64,000 nucleotides of DNA from Methylobacillus arboreus (GCF_020532725.1 NZ_JAJAVC010000011.1:248001-312000); one strand, 5' to 3'; positions 51,998 to 60,718 are shown, numbered from the stretch's first letter. Numbers and translations: made by a program. The notes: generated from the letters alone by a model not told the origin.

Positions 51998-52924
51998 TCA
52001 TGGGATATACGGTATGTTGATTTCGTCGCTGCGCCGCACGTTGCGGGTCAGCAGCCGACAATGGTTGAGGAATTCACGTACGGCGGCAGTCTGGTATTTC
52101 TTTTTGTGCCAGACAAACATGAACTGGCGCTTTAAATCCAGTTCGGGGGTTTCAATCGCCACCAGGTGGCCACGGGCAATATCATCCTTGAGTGCCAGTC
52201 GCGAGACGCACCCAAGTCCCAGCCCGGATTCTACTGCCCGCTTGATGGCTTCGGTATGCTCCAGCACCAGTTTTACATTGAGGCGGGTATGATGGTGGCG
52301 CAAGGCATGGTCGAAGGTTTCACGCGTGCCGGAACCGTGTTCACGCAATACCCAGCTTTCCTTGAACAGGTCTTCCAATGTAGCTTTTTTCTGCTTTGCC
52401 AGTGGATGTTGCGGTGTGCAGAAAACCGTGAGTTCATCTTCTATCCACGGCTCTACCTCAAGCTCCGTATGATGGCAGTCGCCCTCGATCAAGCCCAGGT
52501 CGAGGTCATATTGCGCCACCTGGTGCATCACGGAATTGGTGTTCTGCACATGCAGTTGCACCTGGCAATCCTTGTGCTGCTTCATGAACGAGCCGATGAG
52601 CAGGGTGGCGAGGTAATTGCCGATGGTGAGTGTTGCACCCACTTTTAGCAAGCCAAAGGCGGATTTTCCCTGTAAAATGCTCTCTATTTCAGCGGCCCGG
52701 TCAAGCAAGGCTGCTGCCATCGGCAGCAGGCTGCGCCCGAGTTCGTTGAGTTTCAGCACTTTACCCATGCGGTCAAACAGTTTGCAGTCAAACTGTCGTT
52801 CCAGTTCGGCAAGTGCGGTGCTCGCGGCAGATTGTGACAACGACAATGCCTCGGCCGCTCGTGACACATTCTCCAGGCGTGCAATGGCAACAAATACTTC
52901 CAGTTGTCTTAATGTGTGCTTCAC
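51998..52924 (-). CDS. LysR-family transcriptional regulator
   Basis: A 308-residue LTTR. The N-terminal helix-turn-helix is RQLEVFVAIARLENVSRAAE followed by LSLSQSAASTALAELERQFD; the effector domain includes GLLKVGATLTIGNYLATLLI and VESGLGLGCVSRLAL. It lies ten bases upstream of the ETF-QO gene and divergent from etfBA, so it probably controls both (inference). A Fur-box-like palindrome sits directly before its start codon. Confidence 0.92.
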   Translation of the reverse strand: MKHTLRQLEVFVAIARLENVSRAAEALSLSQSAASTALAELERQFDCKLFDRMGKVLKLNELGRSLLPMAAALLDRAAEIESILQGKSAFGLLKVGATLTIGNYLATLLIGSFMKQHKDCQVQLHVQNTNSVMHQVAQYDLDLGLIEGDCHHTELEVEPWIEDELTVFCTPQHPLAKQKKATLEDLFKESWVLREHGSGTRETFDHALRHHHTRLNVKLVLEHTEAIKRAVESGLGLGCVSRLALKDDIARGHLVAIETPELDLKRQFMFVWHKKKYQTAAVREFLNHCRLLTRNVRRSDEINIPYIP

Positions 52925-52925
52925 C

Positions 52926-52940
52926 TGAGAATGATTCTCA
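52926..52940. promoter_or_regulatory. Fur-box-like palindrome at the lysR start
   Basis: TGAGAAT-G-ATTCTCA is a perfect 7-1-7 inverted repeat that fits the Fur consensus TGATAAT-N-ATTATCA except for one pair. It abuts the start codon of the LysR gene and lies 98 bases before etfB. A second repeat pattern (GATGTGATAGATATGTGATA, 52945-52964) nearby could be a LysR site. Confidence 0.5.
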
Positions 52941-53038
52941 TATCGATGTGATAGATATGTGATATAGTAATAATTGATTTAACAGATATTTTACCGCCGA
53001 TTAAAATACGCGGCAAATGATGGAGTGAGATCGCGAAT

Positions 53039-53785
53039 ATGAAAGTTTTAGTTGCTGTCAAACATGTGGTTGATTACAACATCAAGCCACGTGTAAAGCC
53101 CGATGGTTCTGATGTGGATATCGCCGGTGTCAAGCTGAGCATCAACCCGTTCGATGAGATTGCCGTTGAAGAAGCGGTGCGTCTCAAGGAGCGTGGTGTT
53201 GCCACCGAAGTGATTGCCGTGACCATCGGCAAGACCAACAGCCAGGACAGCTTGCGCCATGCATTGGCCATGGGTGTGGACAAGGCCGTGTTGATTGAAA
53301 CCGATGTCGAGTTGCAGCCCTTGGGCGTTGCCAAGTTGCTGAAGTACGTGGTCGAGCGCGAGCAGCCCAGCCTGATCATACTTGGCAAGCAGGCCATTGA
53401 CGACGACCTTGGCCAGACCGGCCAGATGCTCGCCGCATTGGCTAATGTTGGCCAGGGCACGTTTGCTTCCGTGATCGACATCAAGGGCGACGAAATTGAA
53501 GTGACCCGCGAAATCGATGGCGGTACCGATGTGGTTGCGCTCAAGCTGCCTGCAGTAGTCACTACCGACCTGCGCCTTAACGAGCCGCGCTTCATCAAGC
53601 TGCCTAACCTCATGATGGCGAAGAAGAAGCCGATCGAGACTATCAAGGCGGCTGATCTCGGCATCGACATCAGCCCGCGCCTGAAGCAACTCAAGGTCGC
53701 CGACCCCGAGCCGCGCAAGCCCGGCATCAAGGTTGCCAATGTTGCTGAACTTGTCGAAAAACTACGTCTTGCGGAAGTCCTGTAA
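53039..53785 (+). CDS. etfB: Electron transfer flavoprotein beta subunit
   Basis: A 248-residue ETF small subunit, binding AMP. MKVLVAVKHVVDYNIKPRVK, INPFDEIAVEEAVRLKERG and LIILGKQAIDDDLGQTGQML are canonical, as is PNLMMAKKKPIETI near the end. ETF carries electrons from flavin dehydrogenases, in methylotrophs including amine dehydrogenases. It overlaps etfA by one base (TAATG), which fixes equal synthesis of the two subunits. Confidence 0.97.
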   Translation: MKVLVAVKHVVDYNIKPRVKPDGSDVDIAGVKLSINPFDEIAVEEAVRLKERGVATEVIAVTIGKTNSQDSLRHALAMGVDKAVLIETDVELQPLGVAKLLKYVVEREQPSLIILGKQAIDDDLGQTGQMLAALANVGQGTFASVIDIKGDEIEVTREIDGGTDVVALKLPAVVTTDLRLNEPRFIKLPNLMMAKKKPIETIKAADLGIDISPRLKQLKVADPEPRKPGIKVANVAELVEKLRLAEVL

Positions 53786-54714
53786 TGAGTATCCTGATTC
53801 TGGCCGAACACGACGGCAAACATATCAAGCAATCCACCCGCCAGGCAGTGGCCGCTGCCGGTGCATGGCAACTGCCCATCCACTTGGTAGTGACAGGCGC
53901 CAATAGCGCAGACATTGCCCGGGAAGCCTCGGAAATCGCTAGCGTTGCCAAGGTGCTGCATGCAGATGCGGCGCATTTCGAGCATCCCCTGGCAGAAGAT
54001 GTGGCCGCATTGCTGGTGCAACTGGGCGCTGACTACAAGGTTATCTTGTCCGCCCACACTGCATTCAGCAAGAGCGTATTGCCCCGCGTAGCCGCCTTGC
54101 TTGACGTCGGCATGGTGTCCGATGCTGTCAGCATCACCGCGCCCGCGACTTATGTGCGCCCTATCTATGCAGGTAACGTGCTTTCCACCGTTGAAAGCAG
54201 CGATGCCATCCAGGTGGTCACCATTCGTGCCACTTCATTCGCTGCAGCCGCAGCTGGCGGCAGCGCAGAAGTGGCTACGGTGAGTGCGCCCGCAAGCAGT
54301 GGCTTGAGCCGTTGGATCAAGGAAGACAAGACTGTTTCTGACCGTCCCGAACTGTCTTCTGCACGCGTTGTAGTCTCTGGTGGTCGTAGTCTGGCTGAGC
54401 GTTTCGACGAACTGCTGGAGCCTTTGGCACATCGCTTTGGCGGTGCACTGGGCGCAACCCGTGCGGCTGTGGATGCCGGTTTTGCTCCAAACGATATCCA
54501 GGTCGGCCAGACCGGCACCATCGTTGCGCCTGAGCTGTATTTCGCGATTGGCATCTCCGGCGCGATGCAGCACTTGGCCGGGATGAAGGACAGCAAGATC
54601 ATCGTCGCGATCAACCATGATCCTGATGCCCCTATCTTCCAGCATGCGGATTTCGGCCTGGTAGCCAACCTGTTTGATGCAGTGCCTGAGCTGACCACAG
54701 CCCTGAACCAATAA
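53785..54714 (+). CDS. etfA: Electron transfer flavoprotein alpha subunit
   Basis: A 309-residue ETF large subunit, binding FAD. The C-terminal FAD domain carries GGRSLAERFDELLEPLAHRF, VDAGFAPNDIQVGQTGTIVA, YFAIGISGAMQHLAGMKDSK and the end phrase HADFGLVANLFDAVPEL. N-terminal domain length is normal. It is the second gene of etfBA, followed after 29 bases by a ferredoxin-NADP reductase gene. Confidence 0.97.
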   Translation: MSILILAEHDGKHIKQSTRQAVAAAGAWQLPIHLVVTGANSADIAREASEIASVAKVLHADAAHFEHPLAEDVAALLVQLGADYKVILSAHTAFSKSVLPRVAALLDVGMVSDAVSITAPATYVRPIYAGNVLSTVESSDAIQVVTIRATSFAAAAAGGSAEVATVSAPASSGLSRWIKEDKTVSDRPELSSARVVVSGGRSLAERFDELLEPLAHRFGGALGATRAAVDAGFAPNDIQVGQTGTIVAPELYFAIGISGAMQHLAGMKDSKIIVAINHDPDAPIFQHADFGLVANLFDAVPELTTALNQ

Positions 54715-54743
54715 TTCAAAATCTTAAAGAGAATAGAATCTAA

Positions 54744-55520
54744 ATGAGTGCATTTAATACCGAGAAAGTGTTGAGCGTCAGGCACTGGAACGACAGCTTG
54801 TTCAGCTTCACCACCACCCGCAACGAAGCGTTGCGCTTTGAAAACGGCCAGTTTGTCATGATCGGCCTGCAAGTCGACGGCAAGCCGTTGATGCGTGCTT
54901 ACAGTATCGCCAGCGCCAACTATGCCGAGAACCTGGAGTTCTTCAGCATCAAGGTGCCCAATGGCCCGCTGACTTCCCGTTTACAACACCTGAAGGTCGG
55001 CGACGACTTGCTGGTGAGCCGCAAGCCCACTGGCACGCTGCTGCTGTCCGACCTCAAGCCCGGCAAGAACCTGTACCTACTGTCTACCGGCACCGGCCTT
55101 GCCCCGTTCATCAGCCTGATCCAGGATCCTGAAATCTATGAGCGCTTCGAAAAAGTGATCCTGGTGCATGGCGTACGCCGCGTGAATGACCTGGCTTATG
55201 AAGACTTCATCACCAAGGAGTTGCCCGAGAACGAATTCTTCGGTGAGCAGGTGAAGAACCAATTGATCTATTACCCTACCGTGACGCGTGAAGAATTCCG
55301 CTATCAGGGCCGCCTGACCGACTTGATGGAAAACGGCAAGCTGTATGAGGATATTGGCCTGCCACCACTTAGTCCCGAAACAGACCGTGCCATGTTGTGC
55401 GGTAGCCCGCAAATGTTGATTGATACCTGCAAGATTCTTGATGCCGCTGGTCTCAAGGTGTCTGAGCGGATTGGTGATGTGGGAGATTATGTGATTGAGC
55501 GGGCGTTTGCCGAGAAGTAA
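54744..55520 (+). CDS. fpr: Ferredoxin/flavodoxin-NADP reductase
   Basis: A 258-residue FAD reductase of the bacterial Fpr type. RAYSIASANYAENLEFFSIK holds the FAD-binding RxYS, STGTGLAPFISLIQDPEIYE the NADP-binding motif, and the C-terminus GDVGDYVIERAFAEK ends with the stacking region of the bacterial subclass. It transfers electrons between NADPH and ferredoxin or flavodoxin. Cotranscription with etfBA is likely (29-base gap, ribosome site AAAGAGAA), which is an unusual neighbourhood. A terminator follows. Confidence 0.94.
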   Translation: MSAFNTEKVLSVRHWNDSLFSFTTTRNEALRFENGQFVMIGLQVDGKPLMRAYSIASANYAENLEFFSIKVPNGPLTSRLQHLKVGDDLLVSRKPTGTLLLSDLKPGKNLYLLSTGTGLAPFISLIQDPEIYERFEKVILVHGVRRVNDLAYEDFITKELPENEFFGEQVKNQLIYYPTVTREEFRYQGRLTDLMENGKLYEDIGLPPLSPETDRAMLCGSPQMLIDTCKILDAAGLKVSERIGDVGDYVIERAFAEK

Positions 55521-55541
55521 ACTTATAAGTGTATATTGAAT

Positions 55542-55576
55542 AAAAGCTGGCATATTTGATATGCCAGCTTTTTTTA
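55542..55576 (+). terminator. Rho-independent terminator after fpr
   Basis: AAAAGCTGGCATA (55542-55554), loop TTTGA, TATGCCAGCTTTT (55560-55572) followed by more T. It closes the etfBA-fpr operon and isolates the next gene. Confidence 0.92.
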
Positions 55577-55643
55577 TTTTGTAATATATATTATTTACAT
55601 GAGCAATGACATTTTCATGACGCTTCAATTGGAAGGAATTATA

Positions 55644-56651
55644 GTGTACGAGAGTAAATTTCCTGGTGGGTCAAAATCGAGGGTGAATCGCGCTGGAAAT
55701 AATATTAGAAATGAAGTGGCGACGAAAGAAGATCTAGCTGTAATTGAGGAGTGGCGAGCTGCACACCGGGCAGTTTTAAATACATTTCAGGCTAGCTTGA
55801 GAAACAGAACAAAGTTAACAGAAATTGTAGTAGCGCAAAGACATAAGCGTCGTAATACTATTTTTAATAAATTAAAAAGGCTGCCTTCAATGGAGCTGGC
55901 GCGTATGGATGATGTGGCTGGTTGCCGACTTATTTTTAAATCTATTGATGAGTTAAATAATTTTAGACGAGATTTTCATAAAGCCCGTTTTAAGCATAAG
56001 CGGCGAAATGAATCTACAAAATATGATTATATTGCGAATCCAAAGGTAACAGGATATCGGGGGATACATGATGTGTATTCATATGATGTTAATTCAATAG
56101 CGGGTAAAGACTTCAAGGGGCTTCAAGTTGAAATTCAATACCGAACATTAGTTCAGCATGCATGGGCTACAGCAGTCGAAGTGATTGGTTTTATTACTGA
56201 GAGTCAGCCAAAGTTTCAGCAAGGAGATAAGCGTTATGAGCATTGTATGGCTCTGGCTAGTGAAATTCTTGCTAGGACTCACGAGGGTCTTAAAGGACCT
56301 TATCCAAACCTTTCAGATCAAGAGCTGATTGAGAATTTTGACGCATTAAATAATGATCTGAATTTGGTTAGGACTCTCAGTGGCCTAAATTCTGCAGAGT
56401 CGGCCGCGACTAATAATCGGAATGCCATTTTGATATTTTCTCCTTCTGGTGAACTAGAAGTAAGAAGTTTCCGAGAGGCAACCGATGCTTTAAAGGAGTT
56501 GTTCAAACTAGAAAATGAACATCCAGGTTTGGATATTGTGTTGGTGAAAGCAGATACTAATGAAGAAATAAGAATGGCATTTAAAAACTACTTTTCTGAC
56601 GCGAAAGATTTTGTACGACTTTTAACTCAAGGATTAGAAAAGCTTCGCTAA
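55644..56651 (+). CDS. Solo RelA/SpoT-domain alarmone synthetase-like protein
   Basis: A 335-residue protein whose residues about 45-190 match the (p)ppGpp synthetase domain. KLTEIVVAQRHKRRNTIFNKLKRL is the ATP-binding segment (given by residues 57-80), RMDDVAGCRLIF the metal-binding part, DYIANPKVTGYRGIH the guanine-stacking loop, and VEIQYRTLVQHAWA the active-site glutamate and arginine region. There is no HD hydrolase, TGS or ACT domain. The last about 140 residues are of unknown type. GTG 55644 is chosen because GGAAGGA lies six bases before it; ATGs at 55599 and 55617 lack ribosome sites. The gene is clearly AT-rich beside its neighbours and alone between two operons, suggesting recent transfer; the family includes toxic synthetases used in phage defence. 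Confidence 0.85.
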   Translation: MYESKFPGGSKSRVNRAGNNIRNEVATKEDLAVIEEWRAAHRAVLNTFQASLRNRTKLTEIVVAQRHKRRNTIFNKLKRLPSMELARMDDVAGCRLIFKSIDELNNFRRDFHKARFKHKRRNESTKYDYIANPKVTGYRGIHDVYSYDVNSIAGKDFKGLQVEIQYRTLVQHAWATAVEVIGFITESQPKFQQGDKRYEHCMALASEILARTHEGLKGPYPNLSDQELIENFDALNNDLNLVRTLSGLNSAESAATNNRNAILIFSPSGELEVRSFREATDALKELFKLENEHPGLDIVLVKADTNEEIRMAFKNYFSDAKDFVRLLTQGLEKLR

Positions 56652-56770
56652 ATTGGATATGCAAAAATAATATCAGCATAGCCTGGTGGTTTAGAGTCTA
56701 GCTCTTGAATACCAAACCAAGTAATTTGTTCAACAATTACCGCGGCCACGTCGTTTTTAAACTCGTTAAG
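56648..56770 (-). pseudogene. Short 3' gene remnant, convergent with the synthetase gene
   Basis: A 40-codon frame on the minus strand with two in-frame stops just upstream (TAA TAA) and no ATG. It reads NDVAAVIVEQITWFGIQELD then SKPPGYADIIFAYPI and stops, overlapping the synthetase stop codon. A GTG at 56749 exists, but no ribosome site. The ordered, protein-like text suggests the tail of a decayed gene rather than chance, but I do not recognise the family. It lies in the 139-base gap before the TonB-like gene. Confidence 0.35.
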
Positions 56771-56790
56771 TTATTATAAATAAAGGTGAC

Positions 56791-57840
56791 TTAAGGCACC
56801 GGATACCTCGGCGGCCCCGGTGGCGGCCTACGGCGCTGCGTATCCAGGTAGCGCATGTCGCCATCTCCGAAGAATTCCTTGATCAAGAAATCCTCCAGGC
56901 CCGCGCTGTCTTCCGTGCGTGCAGACAATACCACCACCCGCCCCAGTTGCCGTGATTCCCAGTTGAAGTCGCCGCTGTAGTGGCGGCGTATTAGCTCAAT
57001 CATCTTGCGCACGGTGGCGCGGTGAATGTCTTCGCCGGCTTTGGCTTCGATCTGGAACACTTCGCGCTTGGCGGTGCTGAAGTCGTTGACCCAGCCGCGG
57101 AACTCGAAGGTGGAGGTGTAGGTGCTTAAGCTCATGATGCGGAATACGCCGCTCGCGCCGGATGACAGGTTTTTCTTGATGGTTTCATCACGCTTTTCTT
57201 CATCTGACAGCGAACGGTTGCCGGATTCGCGCTGGGCGCGCTGGTTTTCCATCATTGCGGCATAGTTGTTGTCGGTGGAACTGCGGTATTCACGCATGGC
57301 ATTCATGTAGGAAGACATGTCTGAATACTGAGATGGATCTGGCTCCTGTGGTCTTGGTGGTGCAGGCGTCGGCGCTGGCGCAGGACGTGGCTCAGGTTTT
57401 TGTTCGGGCTGGGGTACCGGCTTATCCTTGCCTGTGACCACGGGCGGAGTGGGCGTGCTTTGCCTGCGTGGCTGTGGGGTCGGTTTGCGGGCTGCCGGAG
57501 GCGGTGGCGGCGCTGCCGCTGGTGGCGGTGCCATTTCCGGTTGTGGTTTTTTCTCTGGTTGGGCCAGGCTAACGACCAGTTCTTTTTGGCCGCCTTCGCT
57601 GCCTGATTCCTCTCCCTGGTCCAAGGTAGGCATGATAAAGCCGAAGAACAGGATCAAGTGCAGAATCAATGAAAAGATAAGCGCATACAGCGTGCGGCGG
57701 CTGATACGGAACTCGATATATTGCTCGTGGTACGCAGGCGGCTGCCAAGGAAGGTCGGACGCGTCTGGCTGTGGACGTGCCTGGCCGAGGTGGCTCGCGA
57801 TGAATGCGATGATATGGCGAAACAGACGCGGTGCAGCCAC
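56791..57840 (-). CDS. Proline-rich TonB-like membrane protein of unknown function
   Basis: A 349-residue protein with one membrane span (about residues 51-70, LYALIFSLILHLILFFGFIM), then a long proline-rich stretch (about residues 100-175, for example PPPAAAPPPPPAARKP) of the kind that spans the periplasm in TonB/TolA, and a C-terminal folded domain (FRIMSLSTYTSTFEFRGWVN; EDIHRATVRKMIELIRRHYS). The order of span, proline linker and terminal domain is like TonB or TolA, but the C-terminal domain is not one I recognise as TonB-like. It is the last gene behind ftsE and ftsX, 30 bases after ftsX, so a role at the division site or envelope is possible (inference). ExbB/ExbD are not nearby. Confidence 0.75.
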   Translation of the reverse strand: MAAPRLFRHIIAFIASHLGQARPQPDASDLPWQPPAYHEQYIEFRISRRTLYALIFSLILHLILFFGFIMPTLDQGEESGSEGGQKELVVSLAQPEKKPQPEMAPPPAAAPPPPPAARKPTPQPRRQSTPTPPVVTGKDKPVPQPEQKPEPRPAPAPTPAPPRPQEPDPSQYSDMSSYMNAMREYRSSTDNNYAAMMENQRAQRESGNRSLSDEEKRDETIKKNLSSGASGVFRIMSLSTYTSTFEFRGWVNDFSTAKREVFQIEAKAGEDIHRATVRKMIELIRRHYSGDFNWESRQLGRVVVLSARTEDSAGLEDFLIKEFFGDGDMRYLDTQRRRPPPGPPRYPVP

Positions 57841-57870
57841 GGTTAATTAGTCCGGCATTGTTGGTTTTGA

Positions 57871-58773
57871 TTAGTTGGGATTGAGGCGCGCCAGTGAGCG
57901 GTTGACGGCGATATAGGAGCCTATCCAACCCAATGTAACAGCGCATGCGATTACCCCCAGGCTGATTTCCCAGCCCGGTAAAGTTAAGATGAAGCTGCTG
58001 CCATAAAGTTCTGCCAAATCAGCAACCGAGAGGTTAAAGATTGTAAGAATGCCGTTGACGAACAGCAGGGCGATCAGGCTGCCGCCCAGGCCATACAGGG
58101 TGCCTGCGTACAGGAACGGCCGGCGGATGAAACCATCGGTGGCGCCGATCAGTTTGCTGACTTCGATTTCCTCGCGCTGGGTCGCAATTTGCAGGCGTAT
58201 GGTATTGCCGATGACTGCCACCAGGGCAAAGCCGAGTAGGCCGGAAAGCACCAGGACGGCTTTCTGGCCCAGCTGCAGCAAGGCATAGAGTCGTTTTGCC
58301 CAGTCGGCATCGGCCAGCACATGCTCTACGCCTGGCCAGCCTTCAATTTCACGTTGCAGTTGGGAGATGGCCTCAGGTGAATGATCCTTGGGCTCGATGA
58401 AGAAGGCATCAGGCAGCGGGTTGCGGTCCAATTGGCTGGCAACATTCTGGCTTAGTTCCTGCATTTCCTGCCAGGCGACTTCCTTGCTGACAAATTGCTG
58501 TTTTGCGATGCCCTTGTGCTGCTCCAGGTTTTTCCTGAATGCCTCAACGGTCGCCGGTTCGGCATCCAGTTTCATGAACACGCTGACCTGCGGCTCATTC
58601 TTGACCTGTCCGGCCAACTGGTTGAGATTGTCGATGACTACATAAAGGATGGCTGGCAGGCTCAGGGCAATACCAATCACGCTCCAGATCATCAGGGTAG
58701 ATAGCTTGGCCCGCAGAATGCGCGAGAGGACAAGGCGCCAGACCAGGGTATGCTGGTTGATCCAATGTTTCAT
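57871..58773 (-). CDS. ftsX: Cell-division ABC-type permease FtsX
   Basis: A 300-residue membrane protein with four spans: one near the N-terminus (LMIWSVIGIALSLPAILYVV), a periplasmic loop with VFMKLDAEPATVEAFRKNLE and ALLQLGQKAVLVLSGLLGFA, and three more in the C-terminal half. FtsEX activates septal peptidoglycan hydrolases through EnvC- or NlpD-type partners. Its ATG overlaps the ftsE stop by four bases. Confidence 0.95.
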   Translation of the reverse strand: MKHWINQHTLVWRLVLSRILRAKLSTLMIWSVIGIALSLPAILYVVIDNLNQLAGQVKNEPQVSVFMKLDAEPATVEAFRKNLEQHKGIAKQQFVSKEVAWQEMQELSQNVASQLDRNPLPDAFFIEPKDHSPEAISQLQREIEGWPGVEHVLADADWAKRLYALLQLGQKAVLVLSGLLGFALVAVIGNTIRLQIATQREEIEVSKLIGATDGFIRRPFLYAGTLYGLGGSLIALLFVNGILTIFNLSVADLAELYGSSFILTLPGWEISLGVIACAVTLGWIGSYIAVNRSLARLNPN

Positions 58774-59426
58774 GATGCGGTGAGTTTCCCATGGTCGAGG
58801 TGCAGCAGCTTGGCCGGTATGCTCTGGATGCCGTGGGCATCATGGGTGGCGATGATGACGGTGACGCCGACCTGCTGAAAGGCATGGAACAGGCGCATGA
58901 TGTCTGTGGCATATTCCTCGTCCAGGTTGCCTGTCGGCTCGTCCGCAATCAGGATGGCAGGCCGGCTGACAACTGCGCGGGCGATGGCCAGTCGTTGCTG
59001 CTCGCCGCCTGAGAGCGTGATCGGCATGGCTTTTTCCTTGCCGAGCAGGCCAACCTTGTCCAGCGCGGCGCGGATGCGCCTGGCGGCTTCCTGACCGGTG
59101 ACGCCATTGATGTAGAGCGGCAAAGCCACGTTTTCGAAGCAGTTGCGGTCGTACAGCAGTTTGTGGTCCTGGAACACCAGGCCGAACTTGCGCCTGAGGT
59201 AAGGCAGCATGCGCGGGCGCAGCTTGCTGACGTTCTGGTTGCCGATCAGCACCGTGCCGCTGCTTGGCCGTTCTATGCCTGCCATGAGCTTGAGCAGGGT
59301 GCTCTTGCCCGCGCCGGAGTGACCGGTGACGAACGCCAGCTCGCCTGCGGCGATCTCGAAGGAAACGTTGCGCAAAATCTCGTCGCTGCCGCGGTAGCGC
59401 TTGATGACCTGGTCGAAACGTATCAT
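58770..59426 (-). CDS. ftsE: Cell-division ATP-binding protein FtsE
   Basis: A 218-residue ABC ATPase: Walker [15 protein letters not shown], signature [14 protein letters not shown], Walker [13 protein letters not shown], and the FtsE-specific [20 protein letters not shown] after the Q-loop. It partners FtsX in constriction. It lies 15 bases behind ftsY; the order ftsY-ftsE-ftsX is the usual one in proteobacteria. Confidence 0.97.
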   Translation of the reverse strand: MIRFDQVIKRYRGSDEILRNVSFEIAAGELAFVTGHSGAGKSTLLKLMAGIERPSSGTVLIGNQNVSKLRPRMLPYLRRKFGLVFQDHKLLYDRNCFENVALPLYINGVTGQEAARRIRAALDKVGLLGKEKAMPITLSGGEQQRLAIARAVVSRPAILIADEPTGNLDEEYATDIMRLFHAFQQVGVTVIIATHDAHGIQSIPAKLLHLDHGKLTAS

Positions 59427-59441
59427 GCGCGGCGCGATTCC

Positions 59442-60452
59442 TTATTCAAACAATGCATCAACAAACTCGCTGGTTTTGAACGCACGCAAGTCATCTATGG
59501 ATTCGCCCACGCCGATGAAGCGGATGGGGACGGGGCGCGCTTGGGCAATTGCGGCAATCACACCGCCCTTGGCGGTACCATCCAGTTTGCTGAGCACCAG
59601 GCCTGTCACGCCCAGTGCATCGTCGAACGCCTTGACCTGGGTGACGGCGTTCTGGCCGGTGTTGGAATCGAGTACCAGCAACACCTCATGAGGTGCGCCA
59701 GGCAATGCCTTGTCGATTACCCGTTGCACCTTGCGGATTTCTTCCATGAGGTTGAGCTGGGTGGGCAGGCGGCCAGCAGTATCGGCCAGGACGATATCAA
59801 TGCCACGCGCCTTGGCCGAATTCACTGCATCGAAGATGACGGCAGCAGGATCACCGCTTTCCTGGGCAACGACGTGCACATTGTTACGCTCGCCCCAGGC
59901 TTGCAACTGCTCACGCGCGGCAGCGCGGAAGGTGTCGCCTGCTGCAATCAGTACCGACTTGCCCTGCGACTGGAACAGGTTGGCGAGCTTGCCGATGGTG
60001 GTGGTTTTACCAGCGCCATTGACCCCAGCCAGCATGATAACGAAGGGCTGGGCCGTGGAGGTGTCCAGCGGTTTTTCCAGTGGGGCGAGCAACTCGAGCA
60101 AGGATTGCTTGAGCGCATCCTTGAGCTGGGTGGTATCGCTGAGGTTCTGGCGCTTCACGCGGGTGCGGATCTGTTCGAGCAGGGCCTGCGTTGCAGCGAT
60201 ACCGACATCCGAGGTGAGCAGGATGGTTTCCAGCTCCTCGTATACATCCTCATCAATCTTGCCACCACCGAACAGGCTGGCCAATTGCAGGCCAAGCTGG
60301 CTACGGGTCTTCGCCAGGCCGCGCTTGAGCCGCTCGGCCCAGCTCAGGGTCGGTTTTTCCTGGGTCGGCACCTGGGGCGTGACAGGCGCTGCTTGTTCCG
60401 GTTCAGGAATAGCAGCCGGTGGGGACTTATCTTTTTTGAAAAAATCGAACAT
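59442..60452 (-). CDS. ftsY: Signal recognition particle receptor FtsY
   Basis: A 336-residue SRP receptor GTPase. A short acidic/proline-rich A domain precedes the N domain and the G domain: GVNGAGKTTTIGKLANLFQ (G1), GDTFRAAAREQLQAWGE, LADTAGRLPTQLNLMEEIRK (G3), LSKLDGTAKGG (G4) and IRFIGVGESIDDLRAF at the end. The A domain is short compared with E. coli, as is common in betaproteobacteria. It is the first gene of the ftsYEX operon and divergent from the M16 genes. Confidence 0.97.
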   Translation of the reverse strand: MFDFFKKDKSPPAAIPEPEQAAPVTPQVPTQEKPTLSWAERLKRGLAKTRSQLGLQLASLFGGGKIDEDVYEELETILLTSDVGIAATQALLEQIRTRVKRQNLSDTTQLKDALKQSLLELLAPLEKPLDTSTAQPFVIMLAGVNGAGKTTTIGKLANLFQSQGKSVLIAAGDTFRAAAREQLQAWGERNNVHVVAQESGDPAAVIFDAVNSAKARGIDIVLADTAGRLPTQLNLMEEIRKVQRVIDKALPGAPHEVLLVLDSNTGQNAVTQVKAFDDALGVTGLVLSKLDGTAKGGVIAAIAQARPVPIRFIGVGESIDDLRAFKTSEFVDALFE

Positions 60453-60689
60453 GGGGTGTGTTTTTACCAGTAAGCAGATATTTTAAAGCAAAACAAAGCG
60501 CTTGCCGCGGCTCAAGCAGGATATCTGTGCATATCTTCAACGTATTTTCACCAGGAGACGAAATAGTGGCTATATATCCCAGGCATATATCTGCCTCAAT
60601 CATAAGAACTAATTTTGAAATGGTTCTGTCAGAGCATCGTTGAATTGATATTTGCCATCCGGGTGCGGTCAGACAACAGCGTGGTGGCG

Positions 60690-60718
60690 GCAATTCAGCA
60701 TTAAACTACCGCTATAAT
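60690..60718 (+). promoter_or_regulatory. Candidate promoter for the M16 peptidase operon
   Basis: A perfect TATAAT at 60713-60718; the expected -35 position (about 60690-60695) is weak. The 299-base gap between ftsY and the peptidase gene (60453-60751) shows no other feature. Confidence 0.4.
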
